A stretch of DNA of 64,000 nt from Blastobasis lacticolella (GCA_905147135.1 LR990055.1:1364001-1428000); one strand, 5' to 3'; positions 41,085 to 52,105 are shown, counted from the first letter of the stretch. Notes: generated by a model not told the origin, from the sequence alone. A program made the numbers and translations.

Positions 41085-41160
41085 TTATTTTTTGTCGTGT
41101 CATGGTGTCTTGTGGCAATAAATGTCTTTATTCTTATTCTTATTTTGGATTGTTTCTATT
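41085..41160 (+). repeat. Retroelement tail with CTTATT microsatellite
   Basis: GGCAATAAATGTCTTTATTC followed by TTATTCTTATTTTG is a typical retroposon tail; no body is recognised. Confidence 0.4.
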
Positions 41161-42380
41161 TTAAAATGGAATTCATCGATGAAAAATTTGTGAGATACAT
41201 ACTGTATACACATTATTATTGGATGTTTGTGAATTGTAGGCGTACCTACCAAATTTTTTTTTTCCTGATTAAACTAGCCAGGCATTTGACCGTCATCTCA
41301 TCTGGTGCTAAGTGGTATCTCACTTGCCAAATCGCGATCTCCGCTCAAGAACTCGTTTACTCAGCGGCTGTCTATACTTCGTCAGATATAAACGTTGCCA
41401 CTTCAGCTTATTTTTTATTGGTCACTAGCTTTGAATAAAAAAGTTAGTAATATTGTTTGTAGTTTGTAGTTTTTTGGTAGAAACACTGGGTCTTTCGGGA
41501 CCGGTAGCCCATCGCATATTTAAAGAATCAGCGCGTCTCGTCGAGACACGTTGTGACCAAAATGCTGGTCTTTATATGGCACAGTGTCAGAGCATTGCCA
41601 TTCAACGTGGCAACGGTGGCGTTTCACAATGGCAGCGGTTTATTAGATCGTTGTTTTTCAGTTTTAGTTATATAAGTTTTCAGTATTATTTAGTTTTTGT
41701 TGTGTTGTGTTGTAGTATAAAAAAAGAAATATATAGCATATAGAACAGCATAATCGTCATCATCATTAGACTCTCTTATAGGCATCAAATAAAAAAAATA
41801 TTATTTGTTTTAAGTTTTGGGTTACAGTGTTATATAGGTCTTGCTGTTAGTACTATTTTTGTCTCGCCAAAACTGGCTATTAACAACATACAAACGTAAT
41901 TGTCTCGGTACATAAATTACTACAAAAGTCAATGGAGTATAACATAAATTATTAATTAAATTACTACAAAATGTCAATCAACATAACATAAATTATCAAT
42001 TTAATCATTAAACTACCTACAATGAAATTAATTACAAATTAGTATGTCAATCTGGGCCATATATTAATAAATCCGTCTAATAAATGTTGGTGTCAAGGAA
42101 TTAATCCTTAATCCAGCACTACTCTGGCCTAGTGCCAGCTGGCGGATGACTCGTTACATGTCAATGCCAATGATAGTGAAAGTTCATACATCTTTATACC
42201 TACTCTCGTCTGCGTTACTCATTTGACAAGCTTTTCAAGACTGGCTTCCTAAAAACTCCAATATTTGTAGATAGCGCGCATCGGACGACACAAACATAAT
42301 CAGACAACACAAATAATGTTTTGACCGTATGGGGCATTATTGTTGTTGTTATACTGAACGTGCGACTGTGTTTTTTATAA
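41161..42380. other. AT-rich DNA, nothing firmly recognised
   Basis: 41276-41440 (GGCATTTGACCGTCATCTCA, GTATCTCACTTGCC) resembles 42395-42500 and 59930-59970 weakly and may be a dispersed repeat. No gene supported. Confidence 0.4.
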
Positions 42381-42394
42381 TTAGTCTAAGTATC

Positions 42395-42550
42395 CAGCCA
42401 TTTGACCTCACCATCCTGGTGGTAAGTGACGATGCGGCCGATGATGTAGCATGCCTGTCTAGGCACAGCCTATTCTTGATTATAATGATCAGGGAACACT
42501 CGAAGGTAACGCGTTCCATCCCTTGGCCGTACGCATTAGATCTTAATTGC
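42395..42550 (+). repeat. Dispersed repeat with GACGATGCGGCCGATGATG
   Basis: The phrases CCATTTGACCTCACCATCC, GTAAGTGACGATGCGGCCGA and AACACTCGAAGGTAACGCGT read as a degraded retroelement piece; the frames through it are not supported as genes. Confidence 0.4.
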
Positions 42551-42745
42551 CTCACCAGTTATTATTTGCTAATGCTAACCTAAATCTGAGAAAGCGTAGG
42601 TACTAACCAAAAATCGTTGAATTACTAATAGATCTAAAATAAGTTGCATCGAAATTAAGATAAATATCAATATCACAGTGTAACGTGAAATATGTGTTTA
42701 ATTTAGCAGTTTAATTTCGAAATTGAAAACAAGTTTTTGTTGTTA

Positions 42746-42949
42746 AAAGGCCTTGCCACATACAAAGCTCGGCGCGAGCGCGGCGTGAGCGCGGTGCGAT
42801 ATTTGCTAGGCAACCATCGCGCGGCGCGATAGTTGCTAGGCAACCATCGCGCGGCGCGTTATTTGCTAGGCAACCATCGCGCCGTGCGATGGTTGCCTAG
42901 CAAATAACGCGCCGCGCTCGCGCCGAGCTTTGTATGTGGCAAGGCCTTT
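42746..42949. mobile_element. GC-rich palindromic MITE with internal 30-bp repeats
   Basis: The ends AAAGGCCTTGCCACATACAA and TTGTATGTGGCAAGGCCTTT are exact inverted copies that continue through AGCTCGGCGCGAGCGCGGCG. The interior holds three direct copies and one inverted copy of a unit built on TTGCTAGGCAACCATCGCGC. It is very CpG-rich in AT-rich DNA. No coding capacity. Confidence 0.75.
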
Positions 42950-43169
42950 AGTGTGTTAATTTATTCAGTTTTTGTTCTTTGAGCGGAGAGACACCGTAAA
43001 TCATAGTGATAGTATCGTTTAACCAAGTTCGCACGAAAACATACTGAATGTATAATGACCCCCACGTTTGACCCAAACTCGCTTCCTCGTATGACTCACG
43101 CATGAGCCTACATACCTACACCTTTCTCAAAATGCCGATAACAACCGCGACTCCCCGGGTGTTTCGGAG

Positions 43170-43497
43170 CTTCGGTGGCCTAGTGGTTAAGGTGTCCGAC
43201 TCGTAAGTGAGAGGTACCCGGTTCGAATCCCACTGCCGTTATGTACCAATAACGTTTTCTGAGTTATGTACAATAGTTGATCACTAACCAATTCTCTTAC
43301 GATGAGGGAAAACATCGTGATGAACCTGCACATTCAGACGACTGAATGTGTAATCATTATCCAATCTAGACAGGTTCCGCTGTTAACTGGGTCACGGAGG
43401 TCAGATGGCAGTCGGTCCACTGTAATTACCTGATCTGAATTCTGGTTAAAGGCCAAATTCTAGATCATATTCAAGGCGGGCCCCGGGCCATCACGTA
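43170..43497 (+). repeat. SINE A, forward, full length (best head)
   Basis: The head is TCGGTGGCCTAGTGGTTAAG, GTGTCCGACTCGTAAGTGAG, then B-box GGTTCGAATCCC. The body AACATCGTGATGAACCTGCA and the end GGGCCCCGGGCCATCACG follow. The A-box-like TGGCCTAGTGG and B-box show a tRNA origin. Confidence 0.85.
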
Positions 43498-43857
43498 GGT
43501 AAACAGGCAAGCGGGCCACCTGATGGAAAGTGGTCACCACTGTCTATAATTATTTTTATATAAGCGGTGATGATCACTTACCATCAGGGAACCTGCTTGT
43601 TTGTCAGTTTTTCTGCTTGTGGTAGGCATAACCTAATCGACATATCTCGGAATATATTCCACAAAGTCTACATGAATCTATCCATACTTTCCCTAATTTA
43701 TAATCCGATTCTAGAAAACAAGATCAGAAACCACATCGATTGAATGGTTTACTATGCGAATAATCATGCTATGCTATAGCCATGTGAAGCAATAAATATA
43801 TCTAATCTAATTTAAAAAACAACCGATTCAATATCTGTCCATCCCTCTGGGGCTACG

Positions 43858-44584
43858 ATGCCACAGACAGACGCACAGCCACGCATGCTAAACTTACAAC
43901 ATCTCTATTTATGCGCCAGTGGTCAAAATCGCAGTCCCATCACACCGCATCTGCCAATATACTCTCCATTTTTATTAGCACCTAGTGACCGACTCCTTGC
44001 GTGTGATATCATTGACTTTCTAATTGACAACGAGGAACGGGAAGGCTTATCTTGCCAACCAGAGGTATCCCAGCTTTTAAAACCACTCTATATAATTGCG
44101 GACTCAGGAGCATGGAATCAGATAGAGATTTGTACAGAAGGCGGCACCTCAAGGTGCTGTTTAGACTTTGCACCGATTCCGATTTATACGTCCATACATA
44201 ATGATGCCAGGTCGTTTAATACTGGTGGTGGGTACGTTGATGTGCTGCTTTATGTACGTCGTTAAACTTTGCGACGGGTTGGACGTTGGACGCGCTAGAT
44301 TGGTGATCGTCTGGATAATGCTTGATGTAAATGTTGTTGAGTGTAATTTTAATTTATGTAGTTTGTGTTGTAGAGTTGTTCATGCGGCCGTGGGACCTGT
44401 AAATGAATTGATGAATGTTGCATTTCAGATGGGGTGCTTTGTTATACTTACCTACGTTTGTTACCTGATGCACGATCTTAATGCAGTTAGACGAGTTATA
44501 TTTATACACCCAGGTTTTATAATTCTTGGCTACCTATTTTTTTTTATATACTTATTTTCTGAAACACTCATGAATGTGATCTGA
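43858..44584 (+). other. Two overlapping open frames, coding status doubtful
   Basis: ATG at 43858 opens 135 codons (to 44265). A second frame with ATG at 44201 opens 127 codons (to 44584) and has three hydrophobic segments with LCSLCCRVVHAAVGPVNELM, faintly like the helix-loop pattern of insect gustatory receptors. There are no consensus splice sites to link them, and the overlap argues that at least one is chance. Neither is supported as a gene; a decayed receptor pseudogene is conceivable. Confidence 0.2.
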
Positions 44585-44624
44585 CGTAAGTATGGAATTG
44601 TTGTTGTTAGACTTTCCATATCAG

Positions 44625-44870
44625 CCGAAAGGCCTGCTGGCTATAAGCTTCCCCACAGGTATCTCCACAAAGGTCGGTCCTGTATCTTCCGCACCCACCT
44701 AGTACCTGCGATCTTAACCAGGTTGCCGGCCCACCTTGTCGAAGGCCAATTTCCACGGTGCGTCATCCGGCACGTGGTCACCACGGCAATTTGTTCTGCG
44801 AGGTATGTTCCCTGCTCACTGCAACTTAATGGCAATCCTTGGGGCTATGCCGGTGACCTTGATTCGCTTA
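44625..44870 (-). pseudogene. RTE-type LINE, C-terminal ORF remnant
   Basis: The minus strand encodes MTHRGNWPSTRWAGNLVKIA, then GTRWVRKIQDRPLWRYLW. The pattern TRW-x-x-(N/D)LVK-x-AGTRW-x-R-x-x-QDRPLWR is the end of the RTE endonuclease-reverse transcriptase ORF. The rest is missing. Confidence 0.65.
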
Positions 44871-44974
44871 CGGATCTTTAACATTTCGTAAAAAATCATA
44901 CAAAAGCCTATCGTAGAGATTTACAGGTTTCTATAGAAAATGTTAGGAAAAATTTGTAACATACGTTTATTATT

Positions 44975-45150
44975 TATATCAGCCTGAAACATCCCACTGC
45001 TGGGCAAAGGCCTCCTCCCCTATTCTTCCATATTTCACGATCGTTTGCTATGGTTTGCCACTCCCTGTCGAACGCCAACAACTCATCTGTCTATCGTTTT
45101 TTGGGGTCTGCCGGGACGTCGTTTCAGGGTATTGGGTGCCTAATCTGTAG
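44975..45150 (-). repeat. LINE-associated repeat, inverted
   Basis: CAGCCTGAAACATCCCACTG, CTGGGCAAAGGCCTCC and TGCCGGGACGTCGTTTCAGG form a block common at RTE-type 3' ends in moths. Confidence 0.5.
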
Positions 45151-45944
45151 CGGTTTTGGTCGTAAAGTACAATAAATTAAAAATTAATATAAATTGGTTT
45201 CAAGACTTTCAAGTCTTTACTTTCAGAATTTTTTATTCGATTGTCGCGGGCCGGCTTTCAAGCATTTACGGGGCGGAGATAGCTTGTGGGGTTTTCCCCG
45301 AGTATTAAGGGCACGCTCACACCAGGTAAACTGGTTAATGAAAAAATTGGCAACGCTTCCGTCGCTCTGCCATCATAGCATATGCTAATCAGGTTCAAAT
45401 TTGGCCACGTTACCGCAATTAGAGCATCTCGAACTCGTTACGCCGCTTTTTGACACGCTCTATGTACCCAAGAACTCACTTTAGAAAGTTAATCGCCACT
45501 ATTAATTTCGTCTGTGTGTACGTAGTGGTTGCTCATGATAAGACAGGTCCCAACCTGTCAACTACGATAAGTGATAGGTGATAGGTGTGTCGTTTTCCGG
45601 ATAGGTGATAGATTTGTCAACTTTGTAAATGGTTGGAATGTGGTCGGTGTAATAGTTGGATAGTGGGCGGAAAATTTCTTCTAAAGTTATCTATGTGAAA
45701 GTGTAGAGTATATTATTTGTACTCCGAGGGCAATAGCAATAGGTATGCATGACCTATACATACACATAAACGTAACGTCTCTGCCTGTTAGAATCATTAC
45801 AAGCGTAAGGCGTACTACCTACTCACCCCGCAACCTTTCACACAATTTAACTTTGCGCCACCTGCTATACATCGCTCCCCACGTCGTTCCCTGTACGCAG
45901 AGCAAATACTTATTTGCCTACTTCCTGCTATCTTTCTTCTTCAT
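45151..45944. other. Nothing recognised
   Basis: No supported gene. GATAGGTGATAGG-type short repeats occur at 45570-45615. Confidence 0.4.
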
Positions 45945-45956
45945 ATGATCATTAAG

Positions 45957-46217
45957 TTAACTTGGGAGGCACACGGACGGACGCTCCACCTGATGGAAAG
46001 CGGCCACCGTCGTCCAGGACATCTGCAACCTAAGGGGAGCGGATGCGGTGCCGCCTTTGAGGTACCTGTGGACATGCCTTTTGAAGAACCCTATGTTATA
46101 GTGCAAAAGAAAGACTTCGGGAGGGAGCTCACATGTGCGCGGTAAAAACGCTCGCAATGCCCGTACGTTAGGCAGTTTGCTCAAGGAAACGTGTTGTAGG
46201 AGATCCACAGAAAACAA
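45957..46217 (-). pseudogene. LINE ORF C-terminal remnant, inverted
   Basis: The minus frame includes RTCELPPEVFLLHYNIGFFK and RHVHRYLKGG, the LP-x-x-VFP-like and FK-x-x-V-x-x-LKG end of a LINE ORF, followed by the degraded 3' phrase CACCTGATGGAAAGCGGCCA on the plus strand. Truncated. Confidence 0.55.
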
Positions 46218-46700
46218 ATAAATTTAATAAGGTAATATTGTTTTTTACATTCAAGTATCCTAACGATCCGTCGAAAATGGCGAACAAGTGTAGCACAGAT
46301 AAAAACAATACACGTACAACCTTCAGTAAGGATGATATTACGCGAAGGAATATTTAAATAAATATCCACGCAACCGCCGCCGCGCCGGCGCAAAGTATCT
46401 ATGCCTTCATTTTATCATGCAAATCAAAACCTTAAACCCGCAGCTATCACGCAATTTTATTAAAGAGATAGCCATCTATAAGTTCATTCATTTAATTTTC
46501 GCTCCAGAGCTTTGGTTTTATGCGTCGTAATAAACGTAACGGACAAATGGGAGATACAGAATTTACATAAAAGCACGCAGGTAGGCTTTAGGTCGGTGTT
46601 TTGCGATACGGGATAATGTCATTTTTATTTGTTTTGAAAAACAAGTAAAATAGTACATTCAAATGTACGAGGTTGAGCTCCTAAACATCGTTGTAGTGTG
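46218..46700. other. Nothing recognised
   Basis: AT-rich except for a short GC block at 46370-46390 (CAACCGCCGCCGCGCCGGCG). No gene or repeat family seen. Confidence 0.4.
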
Positions 46701-46705
46701 TTCTG

Positions 46706-47035
46706 CTGATAGTGGGTACGCTGAAGTACTGCGTTCGAACACCAGTGTCGCCATGTGGGTCATCCGCCACCAACGGCAACGGCTCTTTTTTGAGTTAAGT
46801 ACATTAATTGAACACTAATCGATGCTCTTACAGTAACGAAAAAACATACACGTTCAGGCGACTGAATATGTAACCGTGGACCAATCTGATCAGGTTTCCC
46901 TGTAACAGTGGCACGGAGGTCAGGTGGCAGTCGCTCTACTGTAATTATCCTATCTGCCAAATCCTGGTCTTGGCTAAGGAGGACCCCGGGCCGTCGTATG
47001 CGAGAGAACAACAGGGATATTAACGCCAAGATAAC
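46706..47035 (+). repeat. SINE A, forward, diverged head
   Basis: GCGTTCGAACACCAGTGTCG is the B-box area. The body ACATACACGTTCAGGCGACT and end GGATATTAACGCCAAGATAA follow. A short insert lies after CCATGTGGG. Confidence 0.75.
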
Positions 47036-47297
47036 TGCAAGAAGTAGCCAACTCTGTCTAATAGTTACTTACATTATATCGCACACCACCATGAGTCATG
47101 CACAGAATACTCTAAACTACCTATCTCGTTACTCTACCACGCGTCACGGAACTGAATCGAGAGCGCGCCTTACCAACTACTGAATTTCACTATCTATCGT
47201 TACAACTGTTCCCGTTATCAACGAAAGTTAACTTAACATTAGTGAATGAGGCGCCATAGGTACATAATTTAATATTAATTAATCTAGATGGGTTGTG

Positions 47298-47655
47298 GAG
47301 CGTTGTTGGCCGAGCGGTTAATGTATCCGACTATTAAGCGAGAGGTAACGGGTACGAATTCCGCTACGGCCATCTACCAATGATTCTTTTCTAAGTTATG
47401 TACGTTAGTTGAATTCTAACCGATTCTCTTACGGCGAGGGAAAACCTGCACATTCAGATGACTAAATGTGTGACTGACCATGATTCAATCTGGTTAGGTT
47501 CCACTGGTCTGCTACCAGACCAGTCACGGAGGTCTGATGGCAGTCGCCCCACTAAAATTACCTGATCTGCCAAATTCTGGATCACGGTCAAGGCGGACCC
47601 CGGGCCCTTGTGCAAGAAAGCACAACCGGGACATTGACATTAACGACAATAGATT
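47298..47655 (+). repeat. SINE A, forward, full length
   Basis: The head is GTTGTTGGCCGAGCGGTTAA with GGGTACGAATTCCGC. The body continues to ACATTGACATTAACGACAAT. CTACCAGACCAGTCACGG shows a small local duplication of the usual TTACCAGG region. Confidence 0.8.
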
Positions 47656-47802
47656 ATTTTAATCTAGATGAGTTAAGTATAAGGTTAAAACTAACTGTTA
47701 TGGCCTTCTACTTACAACTAGTTACTATGAGCTAAGTGAAAGTTGTTTAAAAACAACTTGTTTGGATTATTGGTTTTCTAGACTTTAATCAGGTAGCTTG
47801 AG

Positions 47803-48075
47803 CTATCTCCGGCCCCCAATATACATAAAAAAATTATTAATGTAGTTGGTCGCATAACCCGCAATGGGATTTCTTCTAGCTAACCTTTGACACCAACATG
47901 CTATTCCGCTGAACGGGCTTGCTCTCAGTTTCTGTATAAACATGTCCATTTTGATAGTTCGCTGTCCAGAGATTGCGTGGAAGAAATCGTTTAAGCGATA
48001 AGGCCGCCTGTTGTTTTCTCTGTTGCTACCGATATGTACCGACTGTATCCTGTATTTATGCAATGAAGTGTTCAT
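47803..48075 (-). repeat. Dispersed repeat or LINE scrap, inverted
   Basis: CCCGCAATGGGATTTCTTCT followed by AGCTAACC is shared with 53135-53165 and 63010-63050. The minus frame (SGQRTIKMDMFIQKLRASPF) is open but comes from this repeat. Confidence 0.4.
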
Positions 48076-48124
48076 TCATTTATTTCATTCGGAATTCATC
48101 TTATAGGTATAAAACAAAACGTAC

Positions 48125-48339
48125 TAAGCGTCACTGAACTTCCTAGCATTAACATATTGTCTTCGAAGGCTGAATATACATCGTTGCCTTGGAACATTCC
48201 CAAAACGAATACGGGCTCCGAGTCCCGCCATAATCCCGGGATTCCGTCCGATCCCGGCGTCGTTACGGCCGGGTCTAAAACTTCGTAATCGGCTAACGAT
48301 CTGTAATCGATGCCTTCCTTATGTTTGTGAAGAAAACTT
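48125..48339 (-). CDS. Candidate orphan exon, product unknown
   Basis: The minus strand reads KHKEGIDYRSLADYEVLDPA, VTTPGSDGIPGLWRDSEPVF and VLGMFQGNDVYSAFEDNMLM, then LGSSVTL, in codons rich in G/C third positions, unlike the AT-rich flanks. A GTACGT donor follows at 48124 reading leftward. A possible acceptor is the AG after TTTTCTTCACAAACATAAG. The peptide has the mixed composition of a folded extracellular or enzyme domain, but I do not recognise it. No partner exon was found in the window. It could also be a fragment of an old mobile element or virus-like insertion. Confidence 0.35.
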
Positions 48340-48559
48340 TTAGATTTTTCTTCCAAGGGTGGGTGTACAATATAAAGCTCTTACTGACAGACTGGCGTTG
48401 ATTTTCCGGGTACTAACAAACAACAGTAAAGTACCACAAAATTATCTGCCTCGGTGGCCTAACCCGGAACTAAGTAAGTACTTACTTTAGCGGGTTTGAC
48501 CACTAGTAACTTGATAGGTACAAGTCCGAACTAAGTATCAACAACAGCGACGCCGTTAC

Positions 48560-48740
48560 CTCCAGATAAGTTTATGGCATCATGCCACCACCACCATCGT
48601 CGTCATCATCATCGGAGCAGGTAGTCCCGGCTTCTCCCAGGGTCCGCTTTCCTAATCTTCCTTCTTCGCTTTGCCCGATCTTCGGCATCCTCACGTCGTA
48701 AGCCGTTGGCTTCCGCGTCCGACATACCACGGTGGCACCA
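48560..48740 (-). repeat. Dispersed repeat fragment with CATCATC run
   Basis: CACCACCACCATCGTCGTCA, then TCTCCCAGGGTCCGCTTTCC and CATCCTCACGTCGTAAGCCG; the last phrase is shared with 9955-10045. Confidence 0.5.
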
Positions 48741-48816
48741 TACCAACATTTCGTTCTATCCATCCATCTATTACAGATATTTTACTCGAAAATGAGTTAT
48801 AAGAATGATACCCCAC

Positions 48817-48885
48817 TTATTGCAAACGTCTGCTTACCATCTGGCAAGCCGCAAACTTGTTTACTACTTTAGTGGTATAAAAAAT
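48817..48885 (-). repeat. LINE 3' end (family D) scrap
   Basis: CTGCTTACCATCTGGCAAGC and TACTTTAGTGGTATAAAAAA are the terminal part of family D; by its A-run it reads forward, but it is very short. Confidence 0.4.
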
Positions 48886-49082
48886 GTCGTTCCTCTTGAG
48901 AAGATAAGAAGTTGAGCACCTAATTGATCTGGTTACCTTGCCCTTCAAACCGGAACTACAAAACGAGCTAACATTCTTTGACGAAGATTGTGACACACGT
49001 GATAATTTGTCACTATTAAAAAAAGCGAGTGAAAGACCACTTTTCCCTATCTTGTCCATAAATTATATATCTATGTATTTAC

Positions 49083-49300
49083 TAGCTGACCCGGCAAACG
49101 TTGTTTTGCCATATAAATAATAAAAAAATTTAGGGGTGGACTACCCCTAACATTTAGGGGGATGAAAAATAGATGTTGGCCGATTCTCATAGATACCGGA
49201 TAAGCACAAAAAATTTCATCAAAATCGGTCAAGCCGTTTCGGAGGAGTATGGCAACGAAAACTGTGACACGAGAATTTTATATATTAGATATTGTTATGT
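49083..49300 (+). repeat. Dispersed repeat G
   Basis: AGCTGACCCGGCAAACGTTG, ATTTCATCAAAATCGGTCAA and GCCGTTTCGGAGGAGTATGG form a block I know as very common in moth and butterfly genomes. Class uncertain. Non-coding here. Confidence 0.6.
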
Positions 49301-49384
49301 AGTAATATGAAAGTGTAAATCTATGTATTTATATTGTTATGTAGTAATATGAAAGTGTAAAAGTATGTATGTATTTATTGATAT

Positions 49385-49530
49385 AATATACAAACATTAA
49401 CCGACGACCTCGTAAAGATCGCAGGTACCAGCTGGATGCGGAAAGCACAGGACCAGCCTTGGTGGAGAGCTCTGGGGGAGGCCTATGCCTAGCAGTGGGC
49501 GTCTTCTGGCTGATATGATGATAAACAATA
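49385..49530 (+). repeat. RTE-type LINE 3' end
   Basis: CGACGACCTCGTAAAGATCG, GCAGGTACCAGCTGGATGCG and AGGCCTATGCCTAGCAGTGG, then CTTCTGGCTGATATGATGAT. The last phrases are typical of the RTE 3' end with its ATGATG tail; the ORF is frameshifted. Confidence 0.6.
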
Positions 49531-49751
49531 AACATGTTCCTATGTATTTTATAATTATTCATTAATTGTGCACGTCGTATCTGCTTTCTTAGTTAAACCT
49601 CTCCCTTCTGTAGGCCTGCTGGAAGAAATTTCCTTTAGAAATTAGTGCCTGTTGTGTCAGTTATATCTATGTTAATATCTCTGTATTTCTTTATCGTGTG
49701 CAATAAATAGTTAAATAAATAAGATTAAGACAAGGTATCATTGCATTGGTC

Positions 49752-49972
49752 AACCAATGACTCTTCTGAGTTATGTACATTAGTTGAATTTGTAACCATG
49801 ATCCAATCTGGTCAGGTTCCCCTCGTAGCAGGGTCACGGAGGTCAGATGGTAGTCGCTTCATTGTAATTACCTGATCGCCAAATCCTGGATCATGGTCAA
49901 GGCGGACCCCGGGCCTTCGTCCTCAAGAGCACAACCGGGACATTAACGTTAAGATGATTATTTTATCATTGC
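49752..49972 (+). repeat. SINE A, forward, head and part of body deleted
   Basis: Starts CAATGACTCTTCTGAGTTAT, jumps to TTTGTAACCATGATCCAATC (the CATCGTGATGAAACC part is missing) and ends ACATTAACGTTAAGATGATT. Confidence 0.8.
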
Positions 49973-50163
49973 ATTGGTGAGCATTCCAGCCCATTCAGTT
50001 GAACGCCACTCAAGCTTCAGGGGTGCAAGCGTATCTAGTCTCACACGACTGCGCGCGGAAAAGTTTTTACTTTGAGACTATTGTGTTAGTAAGTTTATGT
50101 TGTGGTACGTTATAGAATATGGCATGAATGGCACCACTTGTTTGTGTCAGAATTGTTTGTGTA

Positions 50164-50480
50164 GCTTGGCCAAAATTATTATTTACGAAGTAAGTAGAGC
50201 TCGTCTAATCTAAAATGACGCGCCCCACTATCGCATTAACGCACACAAGCAAGTTTAAAATATGGACGCAATACATATACAAATGCCATTGTAATTGGTC
50301 ATTCAGTTGCCGGTGAGATTCAAACGTAGGAGCACGCGTCGTTCATTGGCTCCCACACAGATGAAGTGTCGTTATCAATATTTGCACTCACACATCGAAA
50401 TCAACTAACTAAGTAGTGGGGCGCGTCATTTTAGACTAGACGAACTCTACTTACTTCGTAAATAACAATTTGGGCCAAGC
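50164..50480. mobile_element. MITE with about 67-bp TIRs and TA flanks
   Basis: The left end GCTTGGCCAAAATTATTATT, TACGAAGTAAGTAGAGCTCG and AAATGACGCGCCCCACTA is matched, inverted, by TAGTGGGGCGCGTCATTTTA, ACGAACTCTACTTACTTCGT and AATTTGGGCCAAGC. TA lies on both sides (50162-50163, 50481-50482), as after Tc1/mariner insertion. The interior has no ORF. Confidence 0.75.
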
Positions 50481-50482
50481 TA

Positions 50483-51270
50483 AGCCTTGTGGTGACTGCT
50501 TGGAAGGAAAACTCATCATTTTTTCCAAAGATAAACGGAGCCGAACAAAAAATGGCTTGCCTTGTCAGCGGGGGTTGTGCGCATTCCTATGGGTCCATGG
50601 AACCTGCTGGAATGGTGATGGAAATAGATTTTCTGCATCTATGACATTGGCGTTAATGTCTCGGACGTGCTCGCACGAGACAGCCCGGGGAAATCGGTAC
50701 ACCCCTTCGTGAGCTACGATGCTAGACAGATACACACATCCACACATACATACATCCCTCTGTTTTCGTCGACGGTTAAAAACAGAAGCCACAAACCGCC
50801 GATGTACACCGATCTTTAGGCCAGGGCATCGGATTACTTGGAATAAGTTTATTTCCATTGAAATGGCCCAGAGCGTTAGCTTTATCTTGCTTTTTGATTG
50901 GATAAACAGGGTTCGATCAGTTTCCAGCTTTTTTCCTTCAAATTCGGTAAATGATTACGTAGGGATAGTACCGTAACAATATCCGGACGGGCGGAAAAAA
51001 TAATTGGGAAGGCAGCTAACTTTTAAATCTTTTTGGGAATACTTTAGAGGTATTCCTGATATCCACACGCAGTAGCGACCATTCACCATCATGAGGCCCG
51101 CTTGACTGTTTGTTTATCGATTGCCATACAAACAATGACATTGTGAAACTTAAAGTAATGTTTGGGGAAACGGGTGTAGAATTCCGGGATATTTTATGGA
51201 TTTCATATTGAGCACCTACTTAGAGTAGTAGGTAAAAAGGTTAAAAATATAGGTATCAACAGTATGGAGG
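50483..51270. other. Unassigned stretch
   Basis: CATTGGCGTTAATGTCTCGG (about 50645) resembles the SINE A end, but the rest does not follow. CACCATCATGAGGCCCGCTT (51086) is a LINE-end scrap. The overlapping frames at 50470-50976 are not supported as genes. Confidence 0.4.
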
Positions 51271-51279
51271 CATCTATTA

Positions 51280-51520
51280 ATTACGTGAGCTCGTAATAGG
51301 AGGGGGGGGAGGTCCAACAAAATCTCATCAAATATCATTTGAAGGGAGTGGGTCAATGAAAATCTCACGTCAACTAAAAACATCATTTTACAGAAAAATG
51401 TAGTATACATATAGATTACGTAACCATTAATAATCCTTACAGTTATTTTAAAGCGATCCCATCACATCTCCCCAAATCTATACAAGGGGGAAGTGGACAA
51501 CTAATGGACGGCCTCTATAT
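51280..51520. mobile_element. Decayed relative of the 380-782 TIR element
   Basis: AATTACGTGAGCTCGTAATA, then a G-run and ATCTCACGTCA in the middle, a CCCCAAATC/GGGGGAAG block and TAATGGACGGCCTCT at the right follow the layout of the element at 380-782 with many changes. Confidence 0.4.
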
Positions 51521-51870
51521 TAATGCAAAGCCTCCGTTCCAAGCGGATTAAAACAGCAAGCATATAGTATAAGTAGTTGCAAAAAATATGCAGAGATAAC
51601 CAACTAGGGTCAAAGGACGAATATGCAAAAGTGCATGCAATCGACGTATATCGTGCTTTAATGGTATCCGTTTAATAAAGTTTGCAATCAAATGTTAACA
51701 AGATAGGGGACACAAGAGACAAGCCAACGGTACTGAGTACTAGTTAGAACCAAGTTAGATGTGGCTAGGCTGGCGAGATTGCGGCAAGCTGCAACTCTAG
51801 CAAGACGCCACGTATTTTCTTGCATTTTACAGATAATAAGACGACCTGAGTGGTGAACATGCCTGCCACT
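51521..51870. other. Nothing recognised
   Basis: No coding frame or family repeat could be supported. Confidence 0.4.
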
Positions 51871-51872
51871 GG

Positions 51873-52030
51873 TCGGAGCTGAAATTGAAATGACGAATTT
51901 TAATTTCTGTTACGGGTCTGGGTGTAGTATGTACGAAAAAAAAAGAGTATTTGAGTAGTTTATCCGTTATGTAACACCCATAATACAAGCTTTGCTTACT
52001 TTGGGGCTGGATGGCGTACGTCTAAACGTC
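51873..52030 (+). repeat. SINE B, forward, body and 3' part
   Basis: AATTTTAATTTCTGTTACGG, GTCTGGGTGTAGTATG and TACAAGCTTTGCTTACTTTG, then GGGCTGGATGGCG. The head is lost and the end truncated. Confidence 0.65.
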
Positions 52031-52039
52031 CTTAAACTG

Positions 52040-52105
52040 CGCTAGCTACTTACATCAGGCAGCTCGTAAGCTTGTTTACCACATTAGTGGTATAAAAATA
52101 CCTTC
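52040..52105 (+). repeat. LINE 3' end (family D) scrap
   Basis: CATCAGGCAGCTCGTAAGCT followed by TACCACATTAGTGGTATAAA. Confidence 0.5.
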
